A stretch of DNA of 64,000 nt. Source: Puccinia triticina (lineage: Eukaryota; Basidiomycota; Pucciniomycetes; Pucciniales; Pucciniaceae). The stretch lies in contig NC_070564.1 of assembly GCF_026914185.1 (NCBI RefSeq), positions 806,001-870,000 on the forward strand, in the 5' to 3' direction. How positions within the stretch are numbered: position 1 is the stretch's first letter; each line of letters opens with the position of its first letter. This document shows positions 23,286 through 33,301 of this stretch, piece by piece. Under the pieces are notes generated by a model, which worked only from the letters and a program-made list of their open reading frames with translations, ran no database searches and was not told the origin of the DNA. The position numbers and the translations under genes were made by a program.

Positions 23286-26200
23286 CTAAGACGTAAGCAC
23301 CTTTTTCCTTATGATTCTATAGGGTCCATTCCAACGGTGTGAAAATAATTTTCCCCACTGATCTTCCAGACTTTTGTTATAGATAAGGACTAATGTGCCT
23401 GGCTCCAAAGGATCCCTTAATTTTGATGCCAGTCTTCTGTCCCAGTACCGTACCGAATCTTCACGTGACTTCAATAACTTCTGATGGGCTTCTTGAAGCA
23501 TCTCATCCCGCTGTTCTAGTTGCCTGGTCCTGGCCTCCAGTAATTCTTCTGTGGTGTTGACTTCTGACCAATCAACTCCAAGATAAGTTTCTGCTTCTAT
23601 ATCCACAGGTAAGACTGCTTTCTTGCCAAAGACTATCTCGTAGGGTGAATATCCGGTTGACCGCTTTGTGGAAATACGGTCTGCAAACAAAACTAAGGGT
23701 AAAAGATCTTTCCATTTTCCACCAGACTAGCCACACATTTTGACAAGGGCATGTTTAATTGGTCTGTGTCCCCTTTCAATCATCCCGTTCCCTTCTGGAT
23801 AATATGGGGTAGTTGGTCAAAGGGTTGCCCCAATTTGCTTGACTGCTTCAATAAACTCATCTTTGAATTCTGGACCATTGTCAGTGGTAACTGTCTTTAT
23901 TGAGCCAAACTTATAGACCCAATTCTCCAGGAGGAACTTGGAAACAGATGCTGATGTAAGGTTTACAAGTGCTGTTGCCTCTACCCAACCAGAAAGATCA
24001 TCACGAGCTACAATTAAGTATTTAAATCTTCCGGCTTTGATATGACAGGCGTCCAGGGCAACTCTTCCAAAAAGGAAACTTTCTCCAGTGGGATTTCTGA
24101 CTTCACGGGGTATTGTGGGGTCACGTTTTTGTTGATATGTCTCTTCAACTCCTCTATGACCTAGATCTTCATGGACCATCTTCAGAAGGCGTGATTGAAA
24201 ATCAGAGTTGAAGATCACCATTTGAGCTGTGGGTGAATGTCTTTTCATGAGCTTTGAATCCTTTACAAAGTAATTGATTGACTTCCTCCGGAGTTTCAAG
24301 CTGGTCCTTCTCCATAGATTCTGGTTTTCTAAGACTTTGTAAGTAACGCTTCATGTCTAACCAGTATCCTGGGCTTTCCCAATCTTTGATCTCTTCTGTA
24401 GCAAAATGTGCTGTCAAGGTTTGAAAGCAGGCCCTGATTAAGGGTTTGTCCTCATCAAAGTCATCTGTGTCCTTGTAGTATTCATCCTCATCCGGTCCTA
24501 AAGGTCGGCGAGAAAGTCCATCCGGCATTGTGAAGGTTTTCCCAGGCTTGTGTACCAGCTCAAAGGAAAATGATTGAATGAAAGCTACCCATCGTGTCAT
24601 TGGAGCATTGGGCAAAGATGGTGAGTTGATCATCTCAATTAAGGACTTAGCATCTACTTGCAGTTAAAAATGTTGACCCCAGAGAACCGTTTGTAGCTTT
24701 TTGAGAATTCAAGCAACTCCACAGAGCTCTAACTTGGGCTGGGAGTATCTAGATTCTACAGGAGAAAATACAATAGATTCATATAATACTGGTCTGTTCA
24801 GACCTGTATCTAACTCTTGTTGGCTGAGTACTGCTCCTGCAGCAATGAAACTTGAGTCCACCGCCAAAATGATTATGCCTGCATCTTTTGAGTAGTCAAG
24901 CTTTTTGAGGACAATATCTTCTCCTACTTTCCACTTTAGCTTCTGGAAAGCCTCCTCACATTGGTCAGTCCATTCCCATTCTTGGCTCTTGTGTGTAAGC
25001 TTTCGGAGGGGTGCTGCTATTTCGGATAGGTTTTGAATGAACATTCTGAAGTAGGTGACAATCCCCAGAAATCCTCTAAGATCAGTTACATTTGCTGGGG
25101 TTGGCCAGGTTAGTACCTTATTTTTCTTTTTTGCAGATACTTTACGTCCTTCCTTGCAGACTACATGACCAACAATATCCAAAGCTGGTACGCAACAGGC
25201 AAATTTCTTTCCTGATATTGTGAGGCCAGCTTCTTCAATTCTGAACAATACACGTTCTAAAAGAATGGCATATTCCCAAATAAAGCGTTGTATTCCTGGA
25301 TTTTCCTTAAGAACTTCACCGCCATAGTCTGTCCGTGGGCCTTTGATGCCGCCATCATCAATGAAAACTCCAACACTCTCTGGGATTTTGTCTTGGAGGA
25401 TCCACATCATCTGAGCTTGGTACACCGCAACTGAATTTGTAGCTCCTTGAGGTAGCCGTGTAAGTTGAAATTGTCCTAGTGGGGTGTCAAAAGTTGTGAG
25501 AGGTCGAGATTCTTCAGCTAATTCCCTCTCATCATAGCCACCCATAATGTCTCCCAAGCCGTAGCATGCACGTCCTGAGAAAGACTCTACAAATTCTTCC
25601 GTAGCTGGTGGGAGCCCTGCATCGCGTATTGTGACTCGGTTCATTTCTTGAAGGTCGTGGACAATCCGCAAGCGGCCATCCTGTTTGGCAACACAAAATA
25701 CAGGACTTGAATAACTGGAAGTGGACTGCTCATATAGACCAGTCTCAACTCTTTCACAAACTAATTCTGTGAACTCTTCTTTTATTGCTGCAGGAATGGG
25801 AATAGGTTTTTTCTGCCAAGGAATATGTTCTACTACTGGGATAACATAAGGTAGTCCATATGAGTGCTTCAGAAGACCGCGCTCAGCTTCATTGAATGCT
25901 AAAGCTTTTTCACGGATGACTATAACATTTTTAAAAAGCTTTAGCTCTTCTGGATACAGCCATCCTACTGGTCCAAAGTTTACAACTTTGAGTCTTTCTT
26001 CTGTTATCTTGGTGGTTTCCTGGAATTCCGGTGGAAATGGAGTAAGTGGTGTTTTGTACGGGTCTCTTGAGAGTGGTGGGCGTTTGAGAGGTGGGTTTAT
26101 TGCTTGAGGCATTGGTCAGTTTACAGGCTTGACTTTTTTTCCAACTGGTTTGTATTTAGTCATACACCATACTTGTCCGTCCTGCCAGTTTTTGCATATT

Positions 26201-26337
26201 TCCGCCTGTGCATTAGCTCCAAAACCCCTTCCAAGTAAGTCTTTGAGACTCTTGTCCAATCCAGAGAATTGAAAATCTTCTTTTATTTCTTGTGTTAGTA
26301 CATTTCCAAAGGAAAGAAAGCTTCTGAAACAACTCAA
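23286..26337 (-). pseudogene. Gypsy-A pol: reverse transcriptase, RNase H, integrase (broken)
   Basis: The RT has YSSPVFCVAKQDGRLRIV, LPQGATNS and the catalytic FIDD in GVFIDDGGIKGP. RNase H follows with LAVDSS and SRYSQPKLELCGVA. The integrase has HEDLGHRG, then lacks the CxxC part of its zinc domain (about 30 residues that Gypsy-B has), then continues to the catalytic-core aspartates (ALDACH and TTDNGPEF) and the C-terminal WNGPYRI. In-frame TGA stops at about 26116 and 24709, plus a frame break near 23700-23815, interrupt it. Both TGA codons are explained by CGA to TGA change when compared with Gypsy-B or its frame. Confidence 0.88.
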
Positions 26338-26504
26338 GTGATTAGTAGTTTTATTTTCTGTTTTTATTAATTTTTGTTTTGTAGAATTATATAGAGAAGA
26401 TAATTTAGATGAAATTTTGTGTGTCCAACCTTTGCAAGTAGGTACTCCAGAATTAATCTCAACGGTTGGTATTGAGTTTAGTCCTTTTAAGGGAGTACCC
26501 TTAT

Positions 26505-27356
26505 TTATAAAAAAGGCTGATTCGTGAGTTTTCCAAGAGCGTCACAGGCTGTCTCACTAAATTTGCTCAAAAGTTCACCTGTAGTTTGAGGATTTTCCAA
26601 CTTGAAAAGACAGCTGGCGGTCAGGGGTTCGTCAAGACACTGTTTCCTCTTTTCCCACCCGTATCCTTCAAATGCCTTTGCCAAAGTGATTTGCACTCTT
26701 CTTTCCTTATGGCCTTGGAAGGTGAGTACCTCTCCTTGTGAATAATACTCCAGCTGACATTTATTGTCAAACAAAAAAGGTCTTCCAAGAATAGGCAAGG
26801 TTGCCTTGATTGCTGTAAAGAGGTGGATTGGGCCTGAAAAGCTCCCAATGGTTATTGGGCAGAATTCCACAACTCCAGTGATATTGCACTGTTCTCCTCC
26901 TACACCAGACAAAGGAATCTCTATGTGAGTAATTTCTAGACCTAAATGAAATGCCAAACCTTCTGGGATCATGTTGACCATAGACCCCGAATCGACCAAG
27001 AAATTTATATTCTGATTTCCTAATTTGGTGTTGATAAAGCCCAGGGCGCAACTGTAAAAACTGGAACCATCAAATCCCTGTTTATCCTCATTTAGCTTCA
27101 TGGATGCCAAAAAAAGGTTTTTTTCTGCTTCTGTTTTGGGTTCTGAAGATAGATAGGTTGTAGCACCAGATTTTTGTGGTAACCGTTCTGATAGCCGTTT
27201 GATCATTTCCTCTGTAAATCTAGGGGCCATATTACTGAGCTGAGAAAATATGACTGAAAACTGAGCATTATCAATTTCATTTGCAACAGCATTTTTGGTT
27301 TTTGATGCTCCTGCTCTTGGTTTAGGCTTCTTGGTGGCCACTTCTGGAGTTTCTAT
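26505..27356 (-). pseudogene. Gypsy-A gag C-terminus and aspartic protease
   Basis: Retropepsin with the active site VDSGSMVNMIPE near residue 20 of a typical fold; the downstream ILGRPFLFD matches the second half of the protease. Continues in frame with the gag segment at 32285-32783 once Gypsy-C is left out. It ends at a stop at 26505, just before the pol region, as in Gypsy-B. Confidence 0.8.
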
Positions 27357-27360
27357 GTGG

Positions 27361-28149
27361 TGTGGAACTCCGACCGGTGCTGGGCCGTCGGCAGTTACTG
27401 GAAGGGAGAGTTGCGCTGTGCGCTGCCTTCGCGGTGGTCCGGAAAAGAGATGAGGAATCGAGGATAGCGGAAGTTGGAGGGGGATTTGTTGAGAGACGAC
27501 GAGGTGTAGATTCCCGTTGGCGGTAGTTTGTTGTTGAGGATCTGAAGAGGAAAGGAGTCTGGCAAAGAGGGCCGGAGGATGTGATCTAAAGAAGGGATTT
27601 GGGGAAATGTGACTCAAGGTGCTGAGAGTTTGAACTCAGAAGACACGCGGACTCAGAGAAGGATCAATAAGATTAAGATTCTGGATGGATGATCTGAAAA
27701 ACCAAAAGAAAAGGGTTCAGACGAAGTCCATGCCGCCCCATCATCTGAGTTCAAACTGAACTCAGACTCTGGGAGCTGTGACATGTTGTGGACAGGTCAT
27801 CATACACCTGCGCGCCTCTGCGCGCCCAACAACAAGAAGGAAAGGAGAACAAAACACAACCAAAGAAAACACAAAACAACACACCAACCCACCACATACA
27901 TCTCCTTCCAAAAGAGTGCATATAAGAAAAAAGAAAAGACAAACCAAAACAAGCCAAGAAAGAGAAGGAAGAGACAAAACAGACAAAAAGAAGGGAAAAA
28001 GGGGGGAGGAGATCCTGAAACGTCTTGAGGATCTTGAGGACTGAGTTCTTGAGACTGGGGGATGAAAGCTGACTATCTTGAGGACTGGCTACACTCCGCG
28101 CGCTGCTGATTTGATTTGAATCACCGCCTGTACCATTTGGTGCACCACA
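27361..28149 (-). repeat. Gypsy-C 3' LTR (789 bp)
   Basis: Starts TGTGGAACTCCGACC and ends GGTGCACCACA. Near-identical to 31495-32284. Confidence 0.93.
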
Positions 28150-29513
28150 TCTCCACCACGCTTGCAGTCTGTCCCTAGACTGCTCATCCTACATTTTTGG
28201 TTAGTAATGTCCCTGCGGGAATAACCACAACAAACCACGACTTCTCCGCCAACCAAATGGAAAGAGCCCAATACGCCCCACTTGTGGATTGGAGTTGAGG
28301 GGGATGATTCAGGTGGAACCGGGATCTGGATGGGAAGATCGGGGAGCATTGGAATGAGCGGTGATAAGAGATTGGGTGTTGAAGCCGGAGTTTGAGGCGA
28401 AGGAGAGATCAGAGAAGAGTCTGAGGTCGTCGAGGAAAGAGAATCAAACGGCAGGGATGGGACGGTATCATTGAGCGCGCGGGGTGGCTCCGCAGCGTAG
28501 GATGGCAAAGATGTCAATTGATTCTTTTCTGGGAAGCTGGGAAGCGAAATCAGAGGCTCCGCCGCCTGGGGGAGTTGGCGACCGGAATGGAGATCGGGAG
28601 TTGGATTCAAAATCAAATGGGGGTTTAGTTTAACCTCGTCTCGGAGGCTAGGAAGCGGAATCGGGCGCTCCGCCATCTGGCGGGGTGGGTGACTAGAATC
28701 GAGATCGGGAATCGAAACCAAAGAAGAACTGGGCCGTAGTTTAACCTCTTTGCGGAGGCGAGACAATGGGATCAACGGGTCCGCCATCTGGCGGGGCTGA
28801 GAGCTGAGATTGGGGGCGGAAGTTGAATAGGAAGTGGACCGTAGTTTAACCTCGTCTCGGAGGTGAGGAAGCGGAATCGTATACTCCGCCGCCTGGCGGA
28901 GTTGAGTACTAGAAGCGAGATTGGCAGTTGGAATTGGGGAAGGGCTGGGACATAGTTTTACCTCGTTTCGGAGGTTTGATGGTGGAATCAGAAGCGCCGC
29001 CGCCTGGCGGAGCTGGCTACTAGAACAGAGATCGGAGATCGGAATCGCATGCTCCGCCATCTGGCGGGGCTGAAGACTAGAGCTGAGGTTGGGAAGCGGA
29101 ATAGGATGCTCCGCCGCCTGGCGGAGTTGATTACTAGAAGCGAGATTGGCAGTCGGAATCGGGGAAGGGCTGGGACCTAGTTTTACCTCGTCTCGGAGGT
29201 CGTCGGAAAGAATAAGATCTGGTCCACCTGGAGAAACAAGGGTGGAAGGTTGTCCATTGCTCACAAGTGTGGCACGAGATAGGGTTTTGACACAGATGGT
29301 AGCATCACGCTCCGGAGGTGCACGTTGGAGAGAACTTACTTTTGCTCCTCCATGCCTCCGCGGAATCACTTTGCTTGCCTTTCTCCTCTTGGAAAGGCGG
29401 ACGTTGGCTAGCGCAGAAGTGGAAAAACCCGGGACCATCAGATTGGAAATCTTCATGAGAACTCGATCCACCGCCTGTACAGACTGGACGCCTGTACAGA
29501 CTGGACAGCACAC
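28089..29513 (-). CDS. Gypsy-C second ORF, Pro/Leu-rich with seven repeats
   Basis: 474-residue open frame with no known domain, ending inside the 3' LTR. Between about 28540 and 29170 it encodes seven copies of a unit like RQMAEHAIPISDL or LRQAAEHPIPLPNL. DNA periods are near 110 bp, made of two halves of about 55 bp, with spacers such as RDEVKLGPSPSPIP. It overlaps the gag ORF by 61 bases in another frame. A 17-bp tandem duplication at the overlap (CGCCTGTACAGACTGGA twice, near 29470-29505) could have split one original gag reading frame in two. Alternatively it is a separate structural protein. Confidence 0.55.
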   Translation of the reverse strand: MCCPVCTGVQSVQAVDRVLMKISNLMVPGFSTSALANVRLSKRRKASKVIPRRHGGAKVSSLQRAPPERDATICVKTLSRATLVSNGQPSTLVSPGGPDLILSDDLRDEVKLGPSPSPIPTANLASSNQLRQAAEHPIPLPNLSSSLQPRQMAEHAIPISDLCSSSQLRQAAALLIPPSNLRNEVKLCPSPSPIPTANLASSTQLRQAAEYTIPLPHLRDEVKLRSTSYSTSAPNLSSQPRQMADPLIPLSRLRKEVKLRPSSSLVSIPDLDSSHPPRQMAERPIPLPSLRDEVKLNPHLILNPTPDLHSGRQLPQAAEPLISLPSFPEKNQLTSLPSYAAEPPRALNDTVPSLPFDSLSSTTSDSSLISPSPQTPASTPNLLSPLIPMLPDLPIQIPVPPESSPSTPIHKWGVLGSFHLVGGEVVVCCGYSRRDITNQKCRMSSLGTDCKRGGDVVHQMVQAVIQIKSAARGV

Positions 29514-30856
29514 GGCGGAGCGTTAGAGTTCAAATTGATGGAACTGGCGGCTTCACGACTAGAAAAACAACGGTATGGCTGAGAAGCGGGCGGCGCTCTC
29601 CGTGACTGCCGCGCGGTACTCCTTTCTTTTGCAGAATCTGACACACAATATTGGAAGGGCGGAGGAACTGATTCTGGGGAATGGATCTTGCCAAGCGCGG
29701 CGGCGGAGAGTGTTTCCATCAACCTCCGCTCCAATAGTCTAAGCCTTTCTAGATGATCTTCAAACACTGATAGCATTCTTGAAAAACGGCCGGAAATACT
29801 GGAAAGAGAGGCAGGGCTAGAATCTTCCATCCTATCTACCGCCTTGGAATCGATATTAAGTGATCTAGGGGACCGGGACACTTCCTTCGATTGCTCGGAA
29901 GGATCAGGATTAGGGCTCCGACGTTCTTCTTCTGAATGGAGGGCCGTAAGTGTGGACTCTTTAGCAGGAATAAGATCTACAGGCAACGATGCTCGGCTGG
30001 CGGCCAGTGATCGTTGACAAACCAGCAAAAAGGCTCGAGCACTGCGTTCTTGAAGTTCTCCGGCACTGACAGGAATATGATCCTTGCGGAGTAATTTTGA
30101 TGCAATCGGATTGAAGGATTGACAAAAGATTGGATAATCCTGATGCGCGATAATATCCTTCTTTGCTGACCATGACATAAGTAGGTCTTCAAGGTCTTGA
30201 GGAGTGAATGAAGAAACAACATCTTGTCCCCAATACGCAAGCATCGAAGCCTTGAGCTTCATCCAATCATTTGACTCGTAACCGTCTAGTGTCTCCAAAA
30301 CCTCCGTAATCTCGGCGCTGCGGGTGAAAAGACCAATCTGATCTGCCATGTTGAATTGGGATGCTCCGTCCTGCTCGGCAGCAGCCTCATACCTCTCCAG
30401 AAAGCTCTCAATGTTGTTTCCTTCGAAGCACAAGTTTGGCCGAGGCTTGATCCTGACCCTTACGCCACCAGATGACGACAACGCAAATAACGGCATCTTG
30501 AAACTGTAGAACCAGATTGTCTTAATCCTGATCGAACGAGAAAAAGAGGGCTCGGCTTGGTCGTTGACAGCCCAGAGAGACTCGACTCCGTCCAAAAAAA
30601 AGCGAGCTTGTCCGAGCGTTTCTAGTTTCTCCCAGCCTCCGCGAAATAACAAAGCAGACTCCTCAGACGAGGGAGAAGGAAAAGAGAGGGTAGGGCAATA
30701 CGGACGTCCAGTCAAGCCTAAAAAATGAAAAACAGGGGCCGACGATTCTTCTAATCGATAAGTCGAGTTCCAGAGAGCCAGGAATGGGGTGATCACGTGT
30801 CTGTACTCGTCTTCGGGCCTTCGGGTCCAGCTAGGAAGAGAGAAGGGCAGAGCCAA
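29453..30856 (-). CDS. Gypsy-C gag-like protein
   Basis: 467-residue open frame. The capsid-like region reads FEGNNIESFLERYEAAAEQD, then LETLDGYESNDWMKLKASML, the same arrangement as Gypsy-A (FEGEKLKTFLSRYKRTAEAC...LENLDGYVERDWEQLK). The region before it (about 140 residues) is not typical of gag. No zinc knuckle was seen. It would form virus-like particles that package the RNA of this pol-less element. Confidence 0.75.
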   Translation of the reverse strand: MALPFSLPSWTRRPEDEYRHVITPFLALWNSTYRLEESSAPVFHFLGLTGRPYCPTLSFPSPSSEESALLFRGGWEKLETLGQARFFLDGVESLWAVNDQAEPSFSRSIRIKTIWFYSFKMPLFALSSSGGVRVRIKPRPNLCFEGNNIESFLERYEAAAEQDGASQFNMADQIGLFTRSAEITEVLETLDGYESNDWMKLKASMLAYWGQDVVSSFTPQDLEDLLMSWSAKKDIIAHQDYPIFCQSFNPIASKLLRKDHIPVSAGELQERSARAFLLVCQRSLAASRASLPVDLIPAKESTLTALHSEEERRSPNPDPSEQSKEVSRSPRSLNIDSKAVDRMEDSSPASLSSISGRFSRMLSVFEDHLERLRLLERRLMETLSAAALGKIHSPESVPPPFQYCVSDSAKERSTARQSRRAPPASQPYRCFSSREAASSINLNSNAPPCAVQSVQASSLYRRWIEFS

Positions 30857-30914
30857 GCGCTAGTCGATCGATCGAGCGGAGATCAGCGAAAGTGGGAAGG
30901 GGATGCGACTTTGA

Positions 30915-31180
30915 AGTAGGATAACTTCTGATCCAGTCAAGCAATCGAGACGCCGAATATGTACGATTGAAGCTCGGGTCGTCCTCTAGAACCTCGTGGT
31001 TGGATACTTTGCACGAAAGCTAACGGCTTTGGCGATAAAGCAGCTTGAAGTTCAAGATCAAGGGATTCGGATAGGTCGGCTTTCACGTGGGATAACTTTT
31101 GATCAAGTCGCGCAATAACACCAATGAAGGGCTCAAAAGAAAGCTGGAATCGTCCTCTACGACTTTAATGCCAAAAGCGT
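30915..31180. repeat. Two copies of a degenerate GGATAACTTYTGATC motif block
   Basis: Blocks at about 30923 and 31091, each with GGATAACTTTTGATCAAGTC-like text followed about 50 bases later by GAATCGTCCTCTACGA-like text. They lie in the Gypsy-C leader between the primer site and gag. Similar blocks occur in the 3' part of Gypsy-B. Confidence 0.6.
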
Positions 31181-31441
31181 CCTCTAACGTCGGGCCGTAT
31201 CCGAGATTCGATCGATTAAAGTTGAGCTGACTTGGGGCTTTGACTCCGCCGACAAATCACAAACAAAAGGGGAGACTCCAAGCGGAGCAGATCCACGCCT
31301 ACGACGCCGAGCGGAGTCGTCCTAGATAGAGAACCCAAGAAGGAAAAAGGAAGCAGGAATCCAGGGAAGAACTCGAGATCCAGTAGAAAGGATTTCAAAA
31401 AGAGAGCGCCTCAACCGCCGATCGTCTCGAAATCTGTAAGG

Positions 31442-31492
31442 GCAAGACTGTAAATCTTGAGGTCGCTGGTTCGATCCCGGCTCGGGGGACCA
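31442..31492 (+). other. Gypsy-C primer-binding site: 51-base copy of tRNA-Tyr 3' part
   Basis: Reads as a tRNA from position 26 or 27 to 76. There is a perfect 5-bp anticodon stem (CAAGA/TCTTG) around loop CTGTAAA with anticodon GTA (Tyr), a 5-base variable loop, a T-arm GCTGG TTCGATC CCGGC, acceptor half TCGGGGG, discriminator A and CCA at 31490-31492. Two bases separate it from the 5' LTR. No D-arm or 5' acceptor half is present and CCA is encoded, so it is not a tRNA gene. On the element's own strand it is the primer-binding site. Confidence 0.85.
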
Positions 31493-31494
31493 AA

Positions 31495-32284
31495 TGTGGA
31501 ACTCCGACCGGTGCTGGGCCGTCGGCAGTTACTGGAAGGGAAAGTTGCGCTGTGCGCTGCCTTCGCGGTGGTCCGGAAAAGAGATGAGGAATCGAGGATA
31601 GCGGAAGTTGGAGGGGGATTTGTTGAGAGACGACGAGGTGTAGATTCCCGTTGGCAGTAGTTTGTTGTTGAGGATCTGAAGAGGAAAGGAGTCTGGCAAA
31701 GAGGGCCGGAGGATGTGATCTAAAGAAGGGATTCGGGGAAATGTGACTCAAGGTGCTGAGAGTTTGAACTCAGAAGACACGCGGACTCAGAGAAGGATCA
31801 ATAAGATTAAGATTCTGGATGGATGATCTGAAAAACCAAAAGAAAAGGGTTCAGACGAAGTCCATGCCGCCCCATCATCTGAGTTCAAACTGAACTCAGA
31901 CTCTGGGAGCTGTGACATGTTGTGGACAGGTCATCATACACCTGCGCGCCTCTGCGCGCCCAACAACAAGAAGGAAAGGAGAACAGAACACAACCAAAGA
32001 AAACACAAAACAACACACCAACCCACCACATATATCTCCTTCCAAAAGAGTGCATATAAGAAAAAAAGAAAAGACAAACCAAAACAAGCCAAGAAAGAGA
32101 AGGAAGAGACAAAACAGACAAAAAGAAGGGAAAAAGGGGGGAGGAGATCTTGAAACGTCTTGAGGATCTTGAGGACTGAGTTCTTGAGACTGGGGGATGA
32201 AAGCTGACTATCTTGAGGACTGGCTACACTCCGCGCGCTGCTGATTTGATTTGAATCACCGCCTGTACCATTTGGTGCACCACA
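31495..32284 (-). repeat. Gypsy-C 5' LTR (790 bp)
   Basis: Pair of 27361-28149; one 1-base length difference and about six substitutions by eye. Confidence 0.93.
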
Positions 32285-32783
32285 GCGGTCCACATCCATT
32301 TGGTTATCTTCCATGTGCTTTGTCAGAATCTCAAAGGGTCCACCAGATTTGGAGATTGTTTCAGGCTCCTTCCGTCCAGAGAACCCTCCACCTCGGCTTT
32401 GTACCCCATTTGAACTTAAAGGAAGCTGGCTTATGAAGTTTTTGGCTCCGGTGGTTGGTGCTTTCCAGTCTTTCAAGTGAATCATCCCAACGGAGGACAC
32501 AACGTCTCGAGAAGGTTGGGCTTCTTTTTCCTTCTTTAACATTGTTTTAGCTTCGGGTACTGAAATGTTATTTGGAAAAGTGGCTGGTCCAAAGGAGGCT
32601 AACTGGGCAGATAATTGCTTCATTTTTGGGTCAACTGAAGCACTGGCAACTACTGTTTGGATGGGGCAAGCTGGGTCATATGGAATTTTGTCCCCATTTG
32701 GTAAGTGGAAATCACGTCCAATTCACCATACCAGTCCTTGTTTTTCATCCTCTGCTAATAAGAAACATTTGGGAAGTGTGTGC
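32285..32783 (-). pseudogene. Gypsy-A gag, middle segment
   Basis: Lies between the Gypsy-C and CACTG-element insertions. In the element's direction it begins with the last Cys of the zinc knuckle, hits one in-frame TGA near 32723-32725, and continues open to MEDNQMDVD at the Gypsy-C junction. Together with 46580-46646 it completes a C-X2-C-X4-H-X4-C motif. Confidence 0.75.
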
Positions 32784-33129
32784 CACTGTGAAAAAAACTC
32801 GAGAAATTGGTGTCAGTTGACATGCCAGATCCAGGCTGATACATTGCTGCATACCTGAGTTTGTCCAGCTTTATTCCAGGTTTAGTCCATGTATTTTTAT
32901 GGATTAGCTCAGGCTAAGCAAGTATGTTGATACTCTGCTTAGCCACACTAAATTTTTGTGCAGTTATGTACTTGTGAGATGCTCAGCTGGCACAGCAGTA
33001 GCACCTTATAAGTACATACCAGCACCCTTGTCAAGTGGCTGGCATCCCTCCAGCCAACAGACAAGGCCGCATAGACCCAACCATGCAGACTAGGAGGAAT
33101 CCCTCCCAGTCAACAACATGTGTAACACA

Positions 33130-33301
33130 CCGGTCAACCAAAAGTCGTCCGGGAGGGAGGCCTCCCGGACGACGGCCCCATACAACAGTCGCCCGGGAGG
33201 GATCCTCCCGGATGACCGCTTCATACACCAGTTGTCCGGGAGGAATCCCTCCCAGACAACAGATACATACAACAGTCGCAGCCTACATAACAGTCGTCCG
33301 G
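33130..33301. repeat. Palindromic array, left part (GTCGTCCGGGAGGGA...TCCCTCCCGGACGAC)
   Basis: Inverted-repeat units of 50-60 bp with CCGGGAGG/CCTCCCGG arms. Split by Gypsy-B; the array resumes at 45163. Confidence 0.8.

Larger units (their letters stand above)
27361..32284 (-). mobile_element. Non-autonomous Gypsy retrotransposon 'Gypsy-C', inserted in Gypsy-A gag
   Basis: LTRs TGTGGAACTCCG...TGCACCACA at 27361-28149 and 31495-32284 differ at about seven places by eye. The target duplication is GTGG/GCGG on + (27357-27360 and 32285-32288), one base apart. Internally there are a gag-like ORF and a repetitive second ORF but no protease, RT or integrase, so it must be moved in trans. Its LTR ends resemble those of Gypsy-A and Gypsy-B. 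The primer site is tRNA-Tyr-like and very long. Confidence 0.88.

Noticed and set aside
27762..28044. Overlapping small ORFs on both strands, repeated at 31885-32163
   Set aside because: They lie wholly in the Gypsy-C LTRs, which explains the duplication.
31441..31492. A functional tRNA-Tyr gene
   Set aside because: It lacks the 5' half and D-arm, and encodes CCA, which eukaryotic tRNA genes do not; position next to the LTR shows a primer-binding site.
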